In this document: one piece after another, positions 51,033 to 60,134 of the stretch
Position numbering within the stretch: position 1 is the stretch's first letter
How the letters are laid out: each line of letters opens with the position of its first letter
Origin: JAXMHN01 sp964578605
GTDB lineage: Bacteria; Verrucomicrobiota; Verrucomicrobiia; Limisphaerales; SIBE01
Direction: 5' to 3'
Assembly: GCA_964578605.1 (NCBI GenBank)
Contig: CAZODO010000018.1
Coordinates: 1-64,000 of the forward strand
Length of the DNA: 64,000 nt
Program-made: the position numbers and the translations under genes
Notes under the pieces: generated by a model
Told to the model about the DNA's origin: nothing
What the model saw: the letters and a program-made list of their open reading frames with translations, nothing else
Databases searched by the model: none

Positions 51033-51401
51033 AGCCACGCTACTGGTTGGGCAGAGCCAGTTTCGTAAGTGCCCCTTTCACTGGATGGCTGCTACGCCTC
51101 CGGAAACCAAGCCAGAAATCCAAGCCGCACCCGATGCCCGCTTTCAGCACTGGACACGACCAGGTCTGATTGCACGCTTGCGGTCATCCCTCGCCCTTTG
51201 ATAAGCTGTTTGGCTGTGCGAATGGTTGACATTAGCCTGCTTAGTGCTGGGCGAGAGGGCTGCCGGTGCAGCATGAGGGGGATTTCCCGGCTGAGCGGGC
51301 GGGCTTGCCGACGTGGTTTTATCGAGTTCCACGAGCGTAAAGCAGCACAAAGTCAGATTCGGACTTCTTCTGAATGCGTAAAGGATTCAGAATCAACGCT
51401 T
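51033..51401. other. Spacer between the island and tRNA-Leu
   Basis: No gene is recognised. An inverted repeat TTCTGAAT-N9-ATTCAGAA (51368-51392) stands 10 nt before the tRNA. No duplicate of the tRNA 3' end was seen to mark an attachment site. Confidence 0.5.
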
Positions 51402-51491
51402 GCCGGTGTGGCGAAATGGCAGACGCACAGGACTTAAAATCCTGGGGCCCCTTAGAAGGCCGTGTCGGTTCAAGTCCGACCACCGGCACCA
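51402..51491 (+). tRNA. tRNA-Leu (anticodon TAA)
   Basis: A class II tRNA with acceptor GCCGGTG/CACCGGC, the anticodon arm around ACTTAAAAT (TAA), a long variable arm, and a T arm GGTTCAAGTCC. The discriminator base is A at 51488 and CCA is encoded at 51489-51491. Confidence 0.96.
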
Positions 51492-51599
51492 ATTTGGCAG
51501 AGGATGGAATGGCGTCGTTCTTCCATGGCGAGCGGTTTCGTGCCGGGCGCTGCTTCTTTTGGCGTTCTCCCTGGGTTCGTCCGTTCTAAACACGGTCGT

Positions 51600-51630
51600 C
51601 ACCCGAGGATCACCCGGTCGGGAACGGGTG
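51600..51630. repeat. Degenerate 11-bp array E
   Basis: ACCCGA at 51601, ACCCGG at 51612 and inverted ACGGGT at 51624 keep the 11- and 12-bp steps of arrays B and C, but the array is only three units long. It lies between tRNA-Leu and prc. Confidence 0.55.
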
Positions 51631-51751
51631 AACCCCGAAAGGAGGGGAGAGTAACGACAGTCGAAGGGGGGGACGCTTTTGAAAGTCCGGGCTTGGGGCT
51701 GCGCCTGCTCCTGGCATTTCTGCATTTCTCAAGGCAGAATTCGGCTGTAAT

Positions 51752-54136
51752 TTGTGCCTGGTGTGGTATCGTGAGCATCAAACGATCAAAAAGAACCGAA
51801 TCTTGAGAACGACGCTCTCTCTTCTTTTTTCTTTGAACCTGGCGGCGCTTCTCGCCTGGACGAGCGCAGCTGCGGACGCCCCAGACAAGCAGGATAATTC
51901 GGCCAGTTGGGCAGCGCGTTTGAGCCAGGCTTCCCGGGAAAGCCAAGTGCTCCTGGATGACGTGGCCGCGCGGGCTGCCCAACCACTGGTCCCGGGGCCG
52001 AATGACTCCAATATCGCCCGGCTTGTGGCCAGGATCCTGGTCCAGAACCACTTTATCCAGCAGGACTTGAATAACGCCGTATCGGGCAAGTTTCTTGACC
52101 GTTACGTTGAGGTGCTGGATAACCTGCACCTGCATTTTCTCCAATCGGACCTGGATGAATTCGACGCGAAATATCGGACCCGGTTGGATGATCTTATTTA
52201 TAGCAAGGGAGATACGAAGCCCGCGCGGGAGATTTTCGAGGTGTTTCTCAAGCGGTTGGAGCAGCGGGTGAGTTACGTGGCGGAGTTGCTCCAGACGGAG
52301 AGTTTCGAATTCACCGGGGATGACCGGTACAACCTGAATCGGAAGGAAGCGCCGCGTCCGAAGGACCTGGCGGAGGCCAAGCAGCTCTGGCGCCAGCATC
52401 TCCGCAACGAGATCCTGCAGGAGAAGTTGAGCAAGGAAAAGCCCGAGGAGATCGCCAAGAAGATTACCCGCCGGTACGCCCGCGTGCTGCGGTTCTACCA
52501 GGATTTGGACAACGGGGATATCTTCGAGATCTTCCTGTCGGCCCTCACGCATGTTTACGACCCGCATTCGGACTACATGGGGAAGTCGTCCTACGAAAGC
52601 TTTTCGATCAACATGAGCCTCTCGCTTTACGGGATTGGCGCCTTGCTGCAGTCCGAGGATGGCTACTGCAAGATCAAAGAACTCGTCCCGGGCGGCCCCG
52701 CCGCACAGAGCAAGAAGCTGAAGCCGGACGACCGGATCATTGCCGTGGCGCAGGGCGAAGACGAACCGGTCGATGTGATCGATACGCCTCTGAAGAAGGT
52801 GGTCGATATGATTCGCGGCCCGAAAGGGACGGTCGTGAACCTGACCATCATCCCGGCCGGCGCCTCCGACCCGTCGGTCCGCAGGGTGGTGACGCTGGTG
52901 CGCGACGAGATCAAGCTCGAAGACCAGGAAGCGAAGGCCAGGATTATCGATTTCCCGGCGGAGAACAGAGTCGTGCGTCTTGGATTGATCGATCTGCCTT
53001 CGTTCTACGCGGATTTTGACCGGCGGGGCGAAGCGGAGCCCAAGAGCACGACGGTCGATGTCATGCGCTTGCTCCGAAAGCTCAAGCGGGAAAACGTGGA
53101 GGGCATCATTCTGGATTTGCGCCGGAACGGGGGAGGATCGCTTGAGGAAGCCATTAACCTGACCGGTTTGTTCATCAAGGAAGGCCCGGTCGTGCAGGTG
53201 AAGGATCATAATCCCAATCGCAGGCCGGCCATCGAGGCAGATAACGATCCGGAAGTGGCCTACGACGGCCCGTTGATCGTCCTGACCAGCCGGATGAGTG
53301 CTTCGGCGTCGGAGATTCTGGCTGGCGCATTGCAGGATTACGGACGCGCCTTAATCGTGGGCGATATTTCGACCCATGGCAAAGGCACCGTCCAATCTCT
53401 GATCAAGCTGGATCCGTATGTTCAGCGGGCCTCGGGGCGTCCTGTGGAGAACCCTGGAGCGCTCAAACTGACGATTCGCAAGTTCTACCGCGCCAGCGGG
53501 GCGTCCACCCAGCTGAAAGGGGTTTCGCCGGACATTATCCTGCCGTCCATTTACAATTATGCGGAAATTGGCGAGGCGTCGCTGGAGAACCCGATGCCCT
53601 GGGACGTGATCGAGCCGGCGCCGTATCAAAAGCTCAACCTGATCCAGCCGATCCTTCCGGATCTGCGAAGACGCTCTCTCGCCCGGGTGGATAAGGATCC
53701 GGACTTCATTTACCTGCAGGAGGACATCGCTCTTTACCGGAAGAAGCTGGCCGACCGGACCGTATCTCTTAACGAGGCGCAGCGCTTGAAGGAGAAAGAG
53801 GAGATCGAAGCGCGCGAAAAGGCCCGCGAAGCGGAGTTGAAGGCGCGACCGGATTCCGGCGAGACCATTTACGAGATTACCTTGAAGCAAGCAAGCCTCG
53901 CGGGTTTGCCGGCGCCCTTGAGCAAGACGAACGAGGTGAGCAGCGCTTCCGGCAAGGTTCCAGACCCTTCTCTGGCCGAGGGCCCGGTCAGGGAGGCCGC
54001 TTCAACAGGTGATGACGAAGATTCGGTGGAGGACAAGCCAGCTCCCGTCGACGCCGCGTTGAAGGAAGCGAAGCGCATCCTGGTGGATCTGATCGCGGCG
54101 TGGCCCAGCAAGGCGGCTGTTGCAAAGAGCCGGTAA
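51752..54136 (+). CDS. prc: Tail-specific (carboxy-terminal processing) protease
   Basis: A periplasmic S41 serine protease that degrades proteins from their C-terminus. The product (up to 794 residues) has a signal peptide (LRTTLSLLFSLNLAALLAW), an N-terminal helical domain, a PDZ domain (about 290-385), the catalytic core with SASASEILAGALQDYGRA (Ser near 518) and HGKGTVQ (Lys near 544), and a C-terminal DUF3340-type tail with charged coiled coil. The start is uncertain: TTG 51752, GTG 51761 and TTG 51803 are all non-ATG; the last sits right at the signal peptide. Confidence 0.93.
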   Translation: MCLVWYREHQTIKKNRILRTTLSLLFSLNLAALLAWTSAAADAPDKQDNSASWAARLSQASRESQVLLDDVAARAAQPLVPGPNDSNIARLVARILVQNHFIQQDLNNAVSGKFLDRYVEVLDNLHLHFLQSDLDEFDAKYRTRLDDLIYSKGDTKPAREIFEVFLKRLEQRVSYVAELLQTESFEFTGDDRYNLNRKEAPRPKDLAEAKQLWRQHLRNEILQEKLSKEKPEEIAKKITRRYARVLRFYQDLDNGDIFEIFLSALTHVYDPHSDYMGKSSYESFSINMSLSLYGIGALLQSEDGYCKIKELVPGGPAAQSKKLKPDDRIIAVAQGEDEPVDVIDTPLKKVVDMIRGPKGTVVNLTIIPAGASDPSVRRVVTLVRDEIKLEDQEAKARIIDFPAENRVVRLGLIDLPSFYADFDRRGEAEPKSTTVDVMRLLRKLKRENVEGIILDLRRNGGGSLEEAINLTGLFIKEGPVVQVKDHNPNRRPAIEADNDPEVAYDGPLIVLTSRMSASASEILAGALQDYGRALIVGDISTHGKGTVQSLIKLDPYVQRASGRPVENPGALKLTIRKFYRASGASTQLKGVSPDIILPSIYNYAEIGEASLENPMPWDVIEPAPYQKLNLIQPILPDLRRRSLARVDKDPDFIYLQEDIALYRKKLADRTVSLNEAQRLKEKEEIEAREKAREAELKARPDSGETIYEITLKQASLAGLPAPLSKTNEVSSASGKVPDPSLAEGPVREAASTGDDEDSVEDKPAPVDAALKEAKRILVDLIAAWPSKAAVAKSR

Positions 54137-54143
54137 GGCTTGG

Positions 54144-55028
54144 TTACCGGGTTCGCGCAGACGCAAAACCCCAGATCACGCCGACGGCCAGCCCCGCTGA
54201 GTGAGCGGTGTTGGCCATGGCGAGGATCTCCCTGTCGATAACGTAGCCGAACGCCAGCCAGATCAGCATCATCGTGACCGTGGACGGATGCAGGAACAGG
54301 CCGGAGGCGGGGTCGAATTTGCCTTTCATCCAGACGTATCCCAAAAGCCCGTAGACCACCCCGGACATCCCGCCAAACCTCGGGCCGCTGACGTAGAGTT
54401 GGGCCAGGTTGGAGGCGACTCCGATGACCACCACCAGCAACAGGAGCCGAACAGTCCCCATCCGGCTCTCGATCGTTCCTCCAAGGTCGTGCGTCCAGAG
54501 CATGTTGAACAGGATATGCAGGATGCCGAAATGCAGGAAGACCGGCGTCAGCAATCGCCAGACCTGGCCGTTCCGCACTTCTTCAAGATCCCTGCCCATG
54601 ATGTTGGGATCGCTAATGAACAGGGCGTCGGTCAGGCCCGCGGCGCTGGTGTATTCGCGCACGAGATAAACGAGCACGGAGATCACGATCAACGCCAGGG
54701 TCAGCGGCGCGGCCGAGAACGACGTTCGCTGCGGAAACAGGCGGTCTCGATCGAATTGTCGGCTTCGGACCGCTTCATCCTCCGCCTGCTCGCGGTTGGC
54801 GATGTCGCGAGCCCGGGCGGCTGCGTCTCTCACCTTGGCGTCGTTGGGGTTGGCGAGGAATTGGCCAAACAGGGCGCGCGCGCGCTCGATTTCGTCCTCG
54901 ACATGGATCCAGATTGACCATCTGCCGTCGCCTTCCGCTTCGATCTGGTTCTTGATTCCCTGAACGTAGAGGTAGGCACTGAACGTCCGAGCGTCCGGTT
55001 CGCTCTCTACATGACCAATCATTCGCAT
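54144..55028 (-). CDS. Rhomboid family intramembrane serine protease
   Basis: A 294-residue protein. A soluble N-terminal domain (about 1-90) is followed by about six membrane helices. HFGILHILFNMLWTHDLG is the conserved loop 1/HxxxN region, the catalytic Ser lies in GMSGVVYGLLG (near 220), and the catalytic His in TAHSAGLAVG (near 279). It ends 7 nt from the convergent prc stop. The substrate is unknown. Confidence 0.93.
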   Translation of the reverse strand: MRMIGHVESEPDARTFSAYLYVQGIKNQIEAEGDGRWSIWIHVEDEIERARALFGQFLANPNDAKVRDAAARARDIANREQAEDEAVRSRQFDRDRLFPQRTSFSAAPLTLALIVISVLVYLVREYTSAAGLTDALFISDPNIMGRDLEEVRNGQVWRLLTPVFLHFGILHILFNMLWTHDLGGTIESRMGTVRLLLLVVVIGVASNLAQLYVSGPRFGGMSGVVYGLLGYVWMKGKFDPASGLFLHPSTVTMMLIWLAFGYVIDREILAMANTAHSAGLAVGVIWGFASARTR

Positions 55029-55170
55029 AGCGTAAGACTACTTCACCGGGCCCGCATCCCCAAGTCGGCATTCCAGAAGGTCCCCGGGTCTGGGCGTCTG
55101 TGGCCCGGTGGCCGAGGCGCCGGTATTCCCGGCAGTGACCTGGGGCACTCAATCATGTAGAACGCTGGCG

Positions 55171-56076
55171 ATGCAATGGAATTCTCCGCAGCGCGTGGCG
55201 TTCGCCGCCTTGCTTGGTGGGGCGACGGGGATCGGGTTCGCGCCCATCCTGGTCCGGTGGAGCGAGGTGGGGCCCAGCGCCACCGCGTTTTACCGAATTC
55301 TGTTTGCGCTGCCGCTCCTTTGGTTGTTTGCCAGCCTGGAATCGCCAGGCCCAAAGCCGCCGCCGGCCCCGGCAGCGAACGGTCCAGCAGCCAGGCGGGC
55401 GTTCTGGCCGTGCGCGGCGGCGGGTCTGCTCTTTGCGGCCGACCTGGGATTCTGGCATTGGTCCATCAAGTTCACGACGGTGGCCAATTCAACCTTGCTG
55501 ACCAACTGCGCCCCGTTCTTCGTGATGCTCGGGGCGCGAATGCTCTTCCGGGAACGCATCACGGCGTCTTTGCTGCTGGGTCTGGCGGCGGCATCCGCGG
55601 GGGCCGCCATGCTGGTGGGCGCCAGTTTTCAGCTGACGCCGAGGCATTTGATCGGCGATATGCTGGCGCTGATCACCGCGGGTTTCTACGGGAGTTACCT
55701 GCTTACGATTAAATACCTGCGCTCAGCGTTTTCGACCTCCCGGATTCTGGCCTGGTCCGGCGTGGTGAGCTGCGTGCTTCTGTGGATGGCGGCATTCCTT
55801 TCCAACGAAACGATCTGGATCCCGTCCGGGCGGGGTTTGGCCGTCCTGCTATGCCTGGGGCTGGTCAGCCATATTGGCGGGCAAGGATTGATCGCATACG
55901 CACTGGCGCACCTTCCCGCCGGCTTTTCGTCGGTAGGCTTGCTCTTGCAGCCGGTGGTGGCGGCGATTCTGGCGTATGGGCTCCTTTCGGAGCCGTTAAG
56001 CCTGCTCCAAGTGGCGGGGGGCGTCGTCATCCTGTTGGGAATCCTGATCGCCGTCCGCAGCCAACAACCTGGCTGA
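55171..56076 (+). CDS. EamA/DMT-family transporter
   Basis: A 301-residue membrane protein with ten hydrophobic helices arranged as two EamA repeats (first repeat from FAPILVRWSEVGPSATAFYR; second from GDMLALITAGFYGSYLLTIK). LANSTLLTNCAPFF-like and GLISHIGGQGLIAYALAHLP-like loops are typical. It probably exports amino acids or related metabolites; the substrate is not predictable. ATG 55171 is chosen since the upstream in-frame part is not membrane-like. Confidence 0.88.
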   Translation: MQWNSPQRVAFAALLGGATGIGFAPILVRWSEVGPSATAFYRILFALPLLWLFASLESPGPKPPPAPAANGPAARRAFWPCAAAGLLFAADLGFWHWSIKFTTVANSTLLTNCAPFFVMLGARMLFRERITASLLLGLAAASAGAAMLVGASFQLTPRHLIGDMLALITAGFYGSYLLTIKYLRSAFSTSRILAWSGVVSCVLLWMAAFLSNETIWIPSGRGLAVLLCLGLVSHIGGQGLIAYALAHLPAGFSSVGLLLQPVVAAILAYGLLSEPLSLLQVAGGVVILLGILIAVRSQQPG

Positions 56077-56078
56077 AC

Positions 56079-56507
56079 CTATCCGTAGCGAAACGGCGGG
56101 GTGAGGGAGAATGTGTTGGGCAAATGCCGGATCTCGCTGACCACGCCGTCGCACAGGAGCACCTCCACAATATCGAACCGGATCGGGACCTGCGGGTTCT
56201 TGATCCGCCGAAGGTACTCGAGCGCTGCCAAGCTTAATAAACGGCGCTTGCGCGCGTTCACGGCAGCGGCAGGGCGTGTCCATGCCTCCGACGATCGGGT
56301 CTTCACCTCGACGAACACCAAACATTTCCCTTCTCGGAAGATCAGGTCGATCTCTCCTTTTCGCGACGCGTAGTTGGCCACCAGGAACTTCATTCCCAGC
56401 GCCTGCAAATGCCGCTTGGCCGCCCGTTCTCCGAGCTTGCCATGCCGCAGATGACGCGCCTCAGGACGGCCTATCCACCCTGCTTTGACTCGGTCCCACA
56501 GGCGCAT
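56079..56507 (-). CDS. yraN: YraN family (UPF0102) nuclease-fold protein
   Basis: A 142-residue protein of the UPF0102 family with an endonuclease-like fold: GERAAKRHL, ASRKGEIDLIFREG and LVFVEVKTRS, the E-x-D...ExK arrangement of restriction-enzyme-like sites. The start is ATG 56507, inside the 3' end of rnhB (47-nt overlap). The pairing rnhB-yraN is common in bacteria. Confidence 0.9.
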   Translation of the reverse strand: MRLWDRVKAGWIGRPEARHLRHGKLGERAAKRHLQALGMKFLVANYASRKGEIDLIFREGKCLVFVEVKTRSSEAWTRPAAAVNARKRRLLSLAALEYLRRIKNPQVPIRFDIVEVLLCDGVVSEIRHLPNTFSLTPPFRYG

Positions 56508-57165
56508 GACTGGGCGGCGGATTGAACAAAGGCAATTCCGGCTGGCGCACGGGGGCAAAGCTTCGCCGGTGAATGGGGCAGGGGCCGTGTTGCGCGAGGG
56601 CCCCCAGATGCTGAGGCGTGCCGTAGCCTTTGTGCTCCGCGAAGCCGTAAAGGGGATACTGGCGGTGGTACTCGACCATCAGGCGGTCCCGGGTCACCTT
56701 CGCAATCACGCTGGCCGCGGCGATCGAATAGCTCTTGCCGTCGCCGCCGACAATCGCCGTTTGTGGCCATCGCAGCCCGCCCGCAACCAGGCCATCGACG
56801 AGCACGTGCTCGGGCGCCGGGATCAGTTGGGCCAACGCCTCGTTCATCGCCTGGTAAGTGGCCTGGAGAATATTGATGGTGTCGATCACGGGAACATCCA
56901 CAATCCCCACGCCGGACACCACCCGGGGGTCGCTCTTCAGCACGGCGAAATAGCGCTCCCGCTCCTCGGGACGGAGCTGCTTGGAATCGTTCAACCCGTG
57001 CAAGGCACGGGGCAAACCGCCGGTGATCCACTCCACGGGGAAGAGGACGGCGGCAGCCACCACCGGGCCGGCGAGCGGACCGCGACCGGCTTCGTCCACG
57101 CCCGCGAGGGGCGCCACTCCGCGGGCGAGCAACTCCCTTTCGAATTTGAAACGGCTTGCGAACAC
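56461..57165 (-). CDS. rnhB: Ribonuclease HII
   Basis: Cuts the RNA strand at ribonucleotides in DNA. The 234-residue product has the signature AGVDEAGRGPLAGPVVAAAV (residues 21-40) with the first catalytic Asp and Glu, LNDSKQL, HVLVDG, and ASVIAKVTRDRLM. A Pro-rich C-terminal tail is longer than usual and overlaps yraN. Confidence 0.95.
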   Translation of the reverse strand: MFASRFKFERELLARGVAPLAGVDEAGRGPLAGPVVAAAVLFPVEWITGGLPRALHGLNDSKQLRPEERERYFAVLKSDPRVVSGVGIVDVPVIDTINILQATYQAMNEALAQLIPAPEHVLVDGLVAGGLRWPQTAIVGGDGKSYSIAAASVIAKVTRDRLMVEYHRQYPLYGFAEHKGYGTPQHLGALAQHGPCPIHRRSFAPVRQPELPLFNPPPSHAPVGPSQSRVDRPS

Positions 57166-57269
57166 CGGCTTCGTTGTTAAACGACGGGCGGCTGCGAGTC
57201 AAACCTTGGTCGCCCGACGGCGGCTCCAATAGGCTTGATTTTCGTCCCGGTTCCAGGGTGAACTAGCCT

Positions 57270-58142
57270 ATGCAAACACCTCTTTCCCGGCGTGAATTTC
57301 TGGCGCGTGCTGCGGGTGCGTGCGCCCTCTCGGTCCTCCCGGCCATTGGATCCTCCAACCAGGCGCATGCCGCCCCGGCGGATCTGGATTTTCCCCTGGT
57401 CGACTTTCATGTGCACCTGGACAACAGCACGATCGCCCAAGTCTTGCCGCTGTCCACGGAGCGCCGCGTGAAGTTCGGCATTGTCGAACACGCGGGGACC
57501 AAGGAGAACAAGTATCCCGTCGTGCTGAGCAACGACGCCGAGCTGAAAGGGTACCTTGATATGCTGGAGGGCAAGCCGGTGTTCAAGGGCGTGCAGGCCG
57601 AGTGGATCGATTGGATGGGGTGCTTCTCGCCCGAATTACTCGGGCAACTCGATTACGTGTTGTCGGATGCCATGACCATGGTGGGGCCGGGCGGCCGGCG
57701 CATGAAACTGTGGGAGCGCAACGCCATCATCGGTGAAGCGCAGCCATTCATGGACAAGTATGTCGATTGGCACGTCGAAATCATGGAGAAGGAGCCGCTC
57801 GATATCTTCGCCAATATCACCTGGCTCCCCGGAATCATCGCCGACCGCTACGACGCACTCTGGACCCCCGAGCGAATGAAGAAGGTGATCGACGCCGCGG
57901 TGAAGTATGGCGTGGCTCTCGAGATTAACTCGAGCTATAAGCTGCCCAAGATGCCGTTCTTAAAGCTCGCCAAGGACTCAGGCGCCAAGTTTTCCTTCGG
58001 TTCCAACGGCCGTTACCCTGAAATGGGCAAGCTGGACTACTCAATCCAAATGGCGAAAGCCATCGGGTTGACCGCGAAAGACATGTTCACCCCGGCTCCT
58101 CCAGGCCAGAAGCCTTTCCAACGCCGCAATATGGGGGCGTAA
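57270..58142 (+). CDS. Tat-exported metal-dependent hydrolase (PHP/amidohydrolase-like)
   Basis: A 290-residue protein with a twin-arginine signal (SRREFLARAAGACALSVLP) and the metal-binding motif DFHVHLD at residues 45-51. A barrel continues through FGIVEHAG, ALEINSSYKLPKMPFLKLAK and FSFGSNGRYPEMG. The general form is that of PHP/TIM-barrel hydrolases, but the usual final SDAH is replaced by SNGR, so the metal site may differ. The substrate is unknown. Confidence 0.78.
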   Translation: MQTPLSRREFLARAAGACALSVLPAIGSSNQAHAAPADLDFPLVDFHVHLDNSTIAQVLPLSTERRVKFGIVEHAGTKENKYPVVLSNDAELKGYLDMLEGKPVFKGVQAEWIDWMGCFSPELLGQLDYVLSDAMTMVGPGGRRMKLWERNAIIGEAQPFMDKYVDWHVEIMEKEPLDIFANITWLPGIIADRYDALWTPERMKKVIDAAVKYGVALEINSSYKLPKMPFLKLAKDSGAKFSFGSNGRYPEMGKLDYSIQMAKAIGLTAKDMFTPAPPGQKPFQRRNMGA

Positions 58143-58292
58143 GTCTCGCCCTTGGCTCCTTTCCGGTGTGTCGGTTGGTTTGGCGCAGGAACTTTGCACT
58201 TGCGCTCAGGGCGCGCTTTGGCGTGAATGCCTTCGGGCGGGCTTGAGGGCTTTTAACTCCCCCAGGCGCGCAGATTCACGAGGTCGAGTCCA

Positions 58293-59225
58293 ATGATAGC
58301 CAAATCGCGCATGAATGATTTACGGTCCGTAGCAATTCCCCTGATGCTGGCATTCTCAATAGCCCTGCTTCGAGGGCAAGCCATTCCTGTCCCGAACGGT
58401 TCCTTTGAATCGCCCGAGACCCCTTTCGCTGATCCGCGCGTCGACGCCTGGCAAAAGTCGCCCAAGCCCGTCTGGTTCGAAGAGACCGAGGCGCAAAAAT
58501 GGGACCAGCTGACGGGTGTCTACCAGAACACCGCCCCGGGGTCGCCCGACCGCATCGACAACATGGATGGAGATCAGGCAATCTTCTTGTTCGCCGTGCC
58601 CGAAGTCGCGCTTTTCCAGGACTACGATTCCACGGATTGGCAAACCCCGGAACCGACTCACGCGTTCGATGCCAAGTTCGAGGTTGGCAAGGCTTACCAG
58701 CTCAGAGTCGGCGTTTACGGGGGCGGCGGGAACATGCTTGAGGGAGTGAGCATGCAAGTGGCGCTCTATTACCGCGATGCCGCGAGCAACCAGGTCGTGG
58801 CCGCTTCCACCACGATCGAGCACAGCACGAGCGTCTTCACCCCCAAGCATTTTGTGGATTTCCAAGTGGATGTTCCCACCGTGAAAGCCACCGATCCCTG
58901 GGCGGGCGAGCAGATCGGGATTCGGTTGCTCTCGACAGTGGCGCCGAACCTGGCTGGCGGCTATTGGGATATTGATAATGTCCGGCTTGCCGCCCTTTCC
59001 GGTGTTTCTCTGACCGATCCCACGCGAACCGGCGCCGGATTCAGTTTCACCGTGCGCAGCGAGCCTGGCGCTCAGTTCGAAGTGCTGGCCGCCGACGATC
59101 TCTCGCTTCCCCTGGCAAGTTGGACTACACTTGGCACTGTGACGAACGTCACGGGAACCACGGCGTTCACCGATGCGGGGCCGAACGGGGCTCAACGCTT
59201 TTACCAGGTTCGGCAAGTTCCTTAA
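58293..59225 (+). CDS. Exported hypothetical protein
   Basis: A 310-residue protein with a signal peptide (SVAIPLMLAFSIALLRGQA). The mature start VPNGSFESPE and a beta-rich domain resemble carbohydrate-binding modules found in exported PVC-group proteins. The C-terminal module (FTVRSEPGAQFEVLAADDLS, then GAQRFYQVR) is like the terminal modules of other secreted verrucomicrobial proteins. Its TAA shares bases with the next ATG, so the two are coupled. Confidence 0.72.
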   Translation: MIAKSRMNDLRSVAIPLMLAFSIALLRGQAIPVPNGSFESPETPFADPRVDAWQKSPKPVWFEETEAQKWDQLTGVYQNTAPGSPDRIDNMDGDQAIFLFAVPEVALFQDYDSTDWQTPEPTHAFDAKFEVGKAYQLRVGVYGGGGNMLEGVSMQVALYYRDAASNQVVAASTTIEHSTSVFTPKHFVDFQVDVPTVKATDPWAGEQIGIRLLSTVAPNLAGGYWDIDNVRLAALSGVSLTDPTRTGAGFSFTVRSEPGAQFEVLAADDLSLPLASWTTLGTVTNVTGTTAFTDAGPNGAQRFYQVRQVP

Positions 59226-60025
59226 TGCCAACATCGACGCCAGCACGCTCGGAATGCAAGCAGAGGCGGGGTTTCACCCTCGTTGAGCTGCTGGTCGTGA
59301 TCGCCATTATCGCGATCCTGGCGGCGCTGCTCGCCCCGGCGCTCTCCTCCGCGAAAGATTCCGGGCGCAAGGCGGTCTGCTTGTCGAATCTGCGGCAGAT
59401 CGGCCTGGCTATCCATGTCTATGCGGACGATTTCAGCGGCTCTATCCCTTACGGTCCGAAAGCGCCACCGTTTACGAGCCCCGCCAACTTTTACCCATCG
59501 ACTGGCGCGCCCACGAGCCTGGTGTCTTTGGATGGCGGGGCGCCTGTCGCACTCGGCTTGCTGCTGCAAAGTCATTTGTCGGCACAACCTCGGGTGCTTT
59601 ACTGCCCGGGGACGGATCAACGGCTGAACGCGGATGTGGAGTTGGCCAAGGTGGGGCGTCAACAAGCGCAGGGCAGCTATTTTTACCGGCACGCCGGAAA
59701 CACCCGGCTGTTCGATAATCCCGACGCCGGCCCGCCTGAACATATCCGGCTTGATAACCTCGGCGACAACCGCAATGGCGTCCCGATTCGCGCCTTGGCC
59801 ATCGATTCGATGTTCCTCTGCCCGCCCGAACTCACGGCGTATAATGTCCGCCCGCAAACCCATCATCGGCAGAAGTTTGCCGATATTCTCTTCTCGGATG
59901 GGCATGTGGAATCGCGTCCGAACACGGATCAACGGTTCACGGTTGATGTTCGGGATTACGCCGAACTCCACAACTCCTTCGGCAAGATCCTCACCCTCTT
60001 CGAAAAGGCCGACGAAGGACAGTAA
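59225..60025 (+). CDS. Prepilin-type N-terminal methylation protein with H-Xn-DG motif
   Basis: A 266-residue type II pseudopilin-like protein. The leader ends RRGFTLVELLVVIAIIAIL, cleaved after Gly with methylation of Phe. AVCLSNLRQIGLAIHVYADD follows the helix. Near the C-terminus, HHRQKFADILFSDGH is a variant of the H-X9-DG motif with one extra residue. Such proteins occur in many copies in Verrucomicrobia and Planctomycetes; their role is unclear. ATG 59225 overlaps the previous stop. Confidence 0.9.
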   Translation: MPTSTPARSECKQRRGFTLVELLVVIAIIAILAALLAPALSSAKDSGRKAVCLSNLRQIGLAIHVYADDFSGSIPYGPKAPPFTSPANFYPSTGAPTSLVSLDGGAPVALGLLLQSHLSAQPRVLYCPGTDQRLNADVELAKVGRQQAQGSYFYRHAGNTRLFDNPDAGPPEHIRLDNLGDNRNGVPIRALAIDSMFLCPPELTAYNVRPQTHHRQKFADILFSDGHVESRPNTDQRFTVDVRDYAELHNSFGKILTLFEKADEGQ

Positions 60026-60134
60026 CCCCTTGAGCCGGCAAAGGTCGTTTCAACCGCGAATGGACGCGAATAAAATGGGCGTTCCTGGGGTTTTCGCGCG
60101 CTGCAATCTGCTCGTGCGGCGTCGTTGTCGGGGA

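Noticed and set aside
46262..51491. Integrated element using tRNA-Leu as attachment site
   Set aside because: No duplicate of the tRNA 3' end was seen on the far side, no integrase is present, and the island lies on the 5' side of the tRNA.
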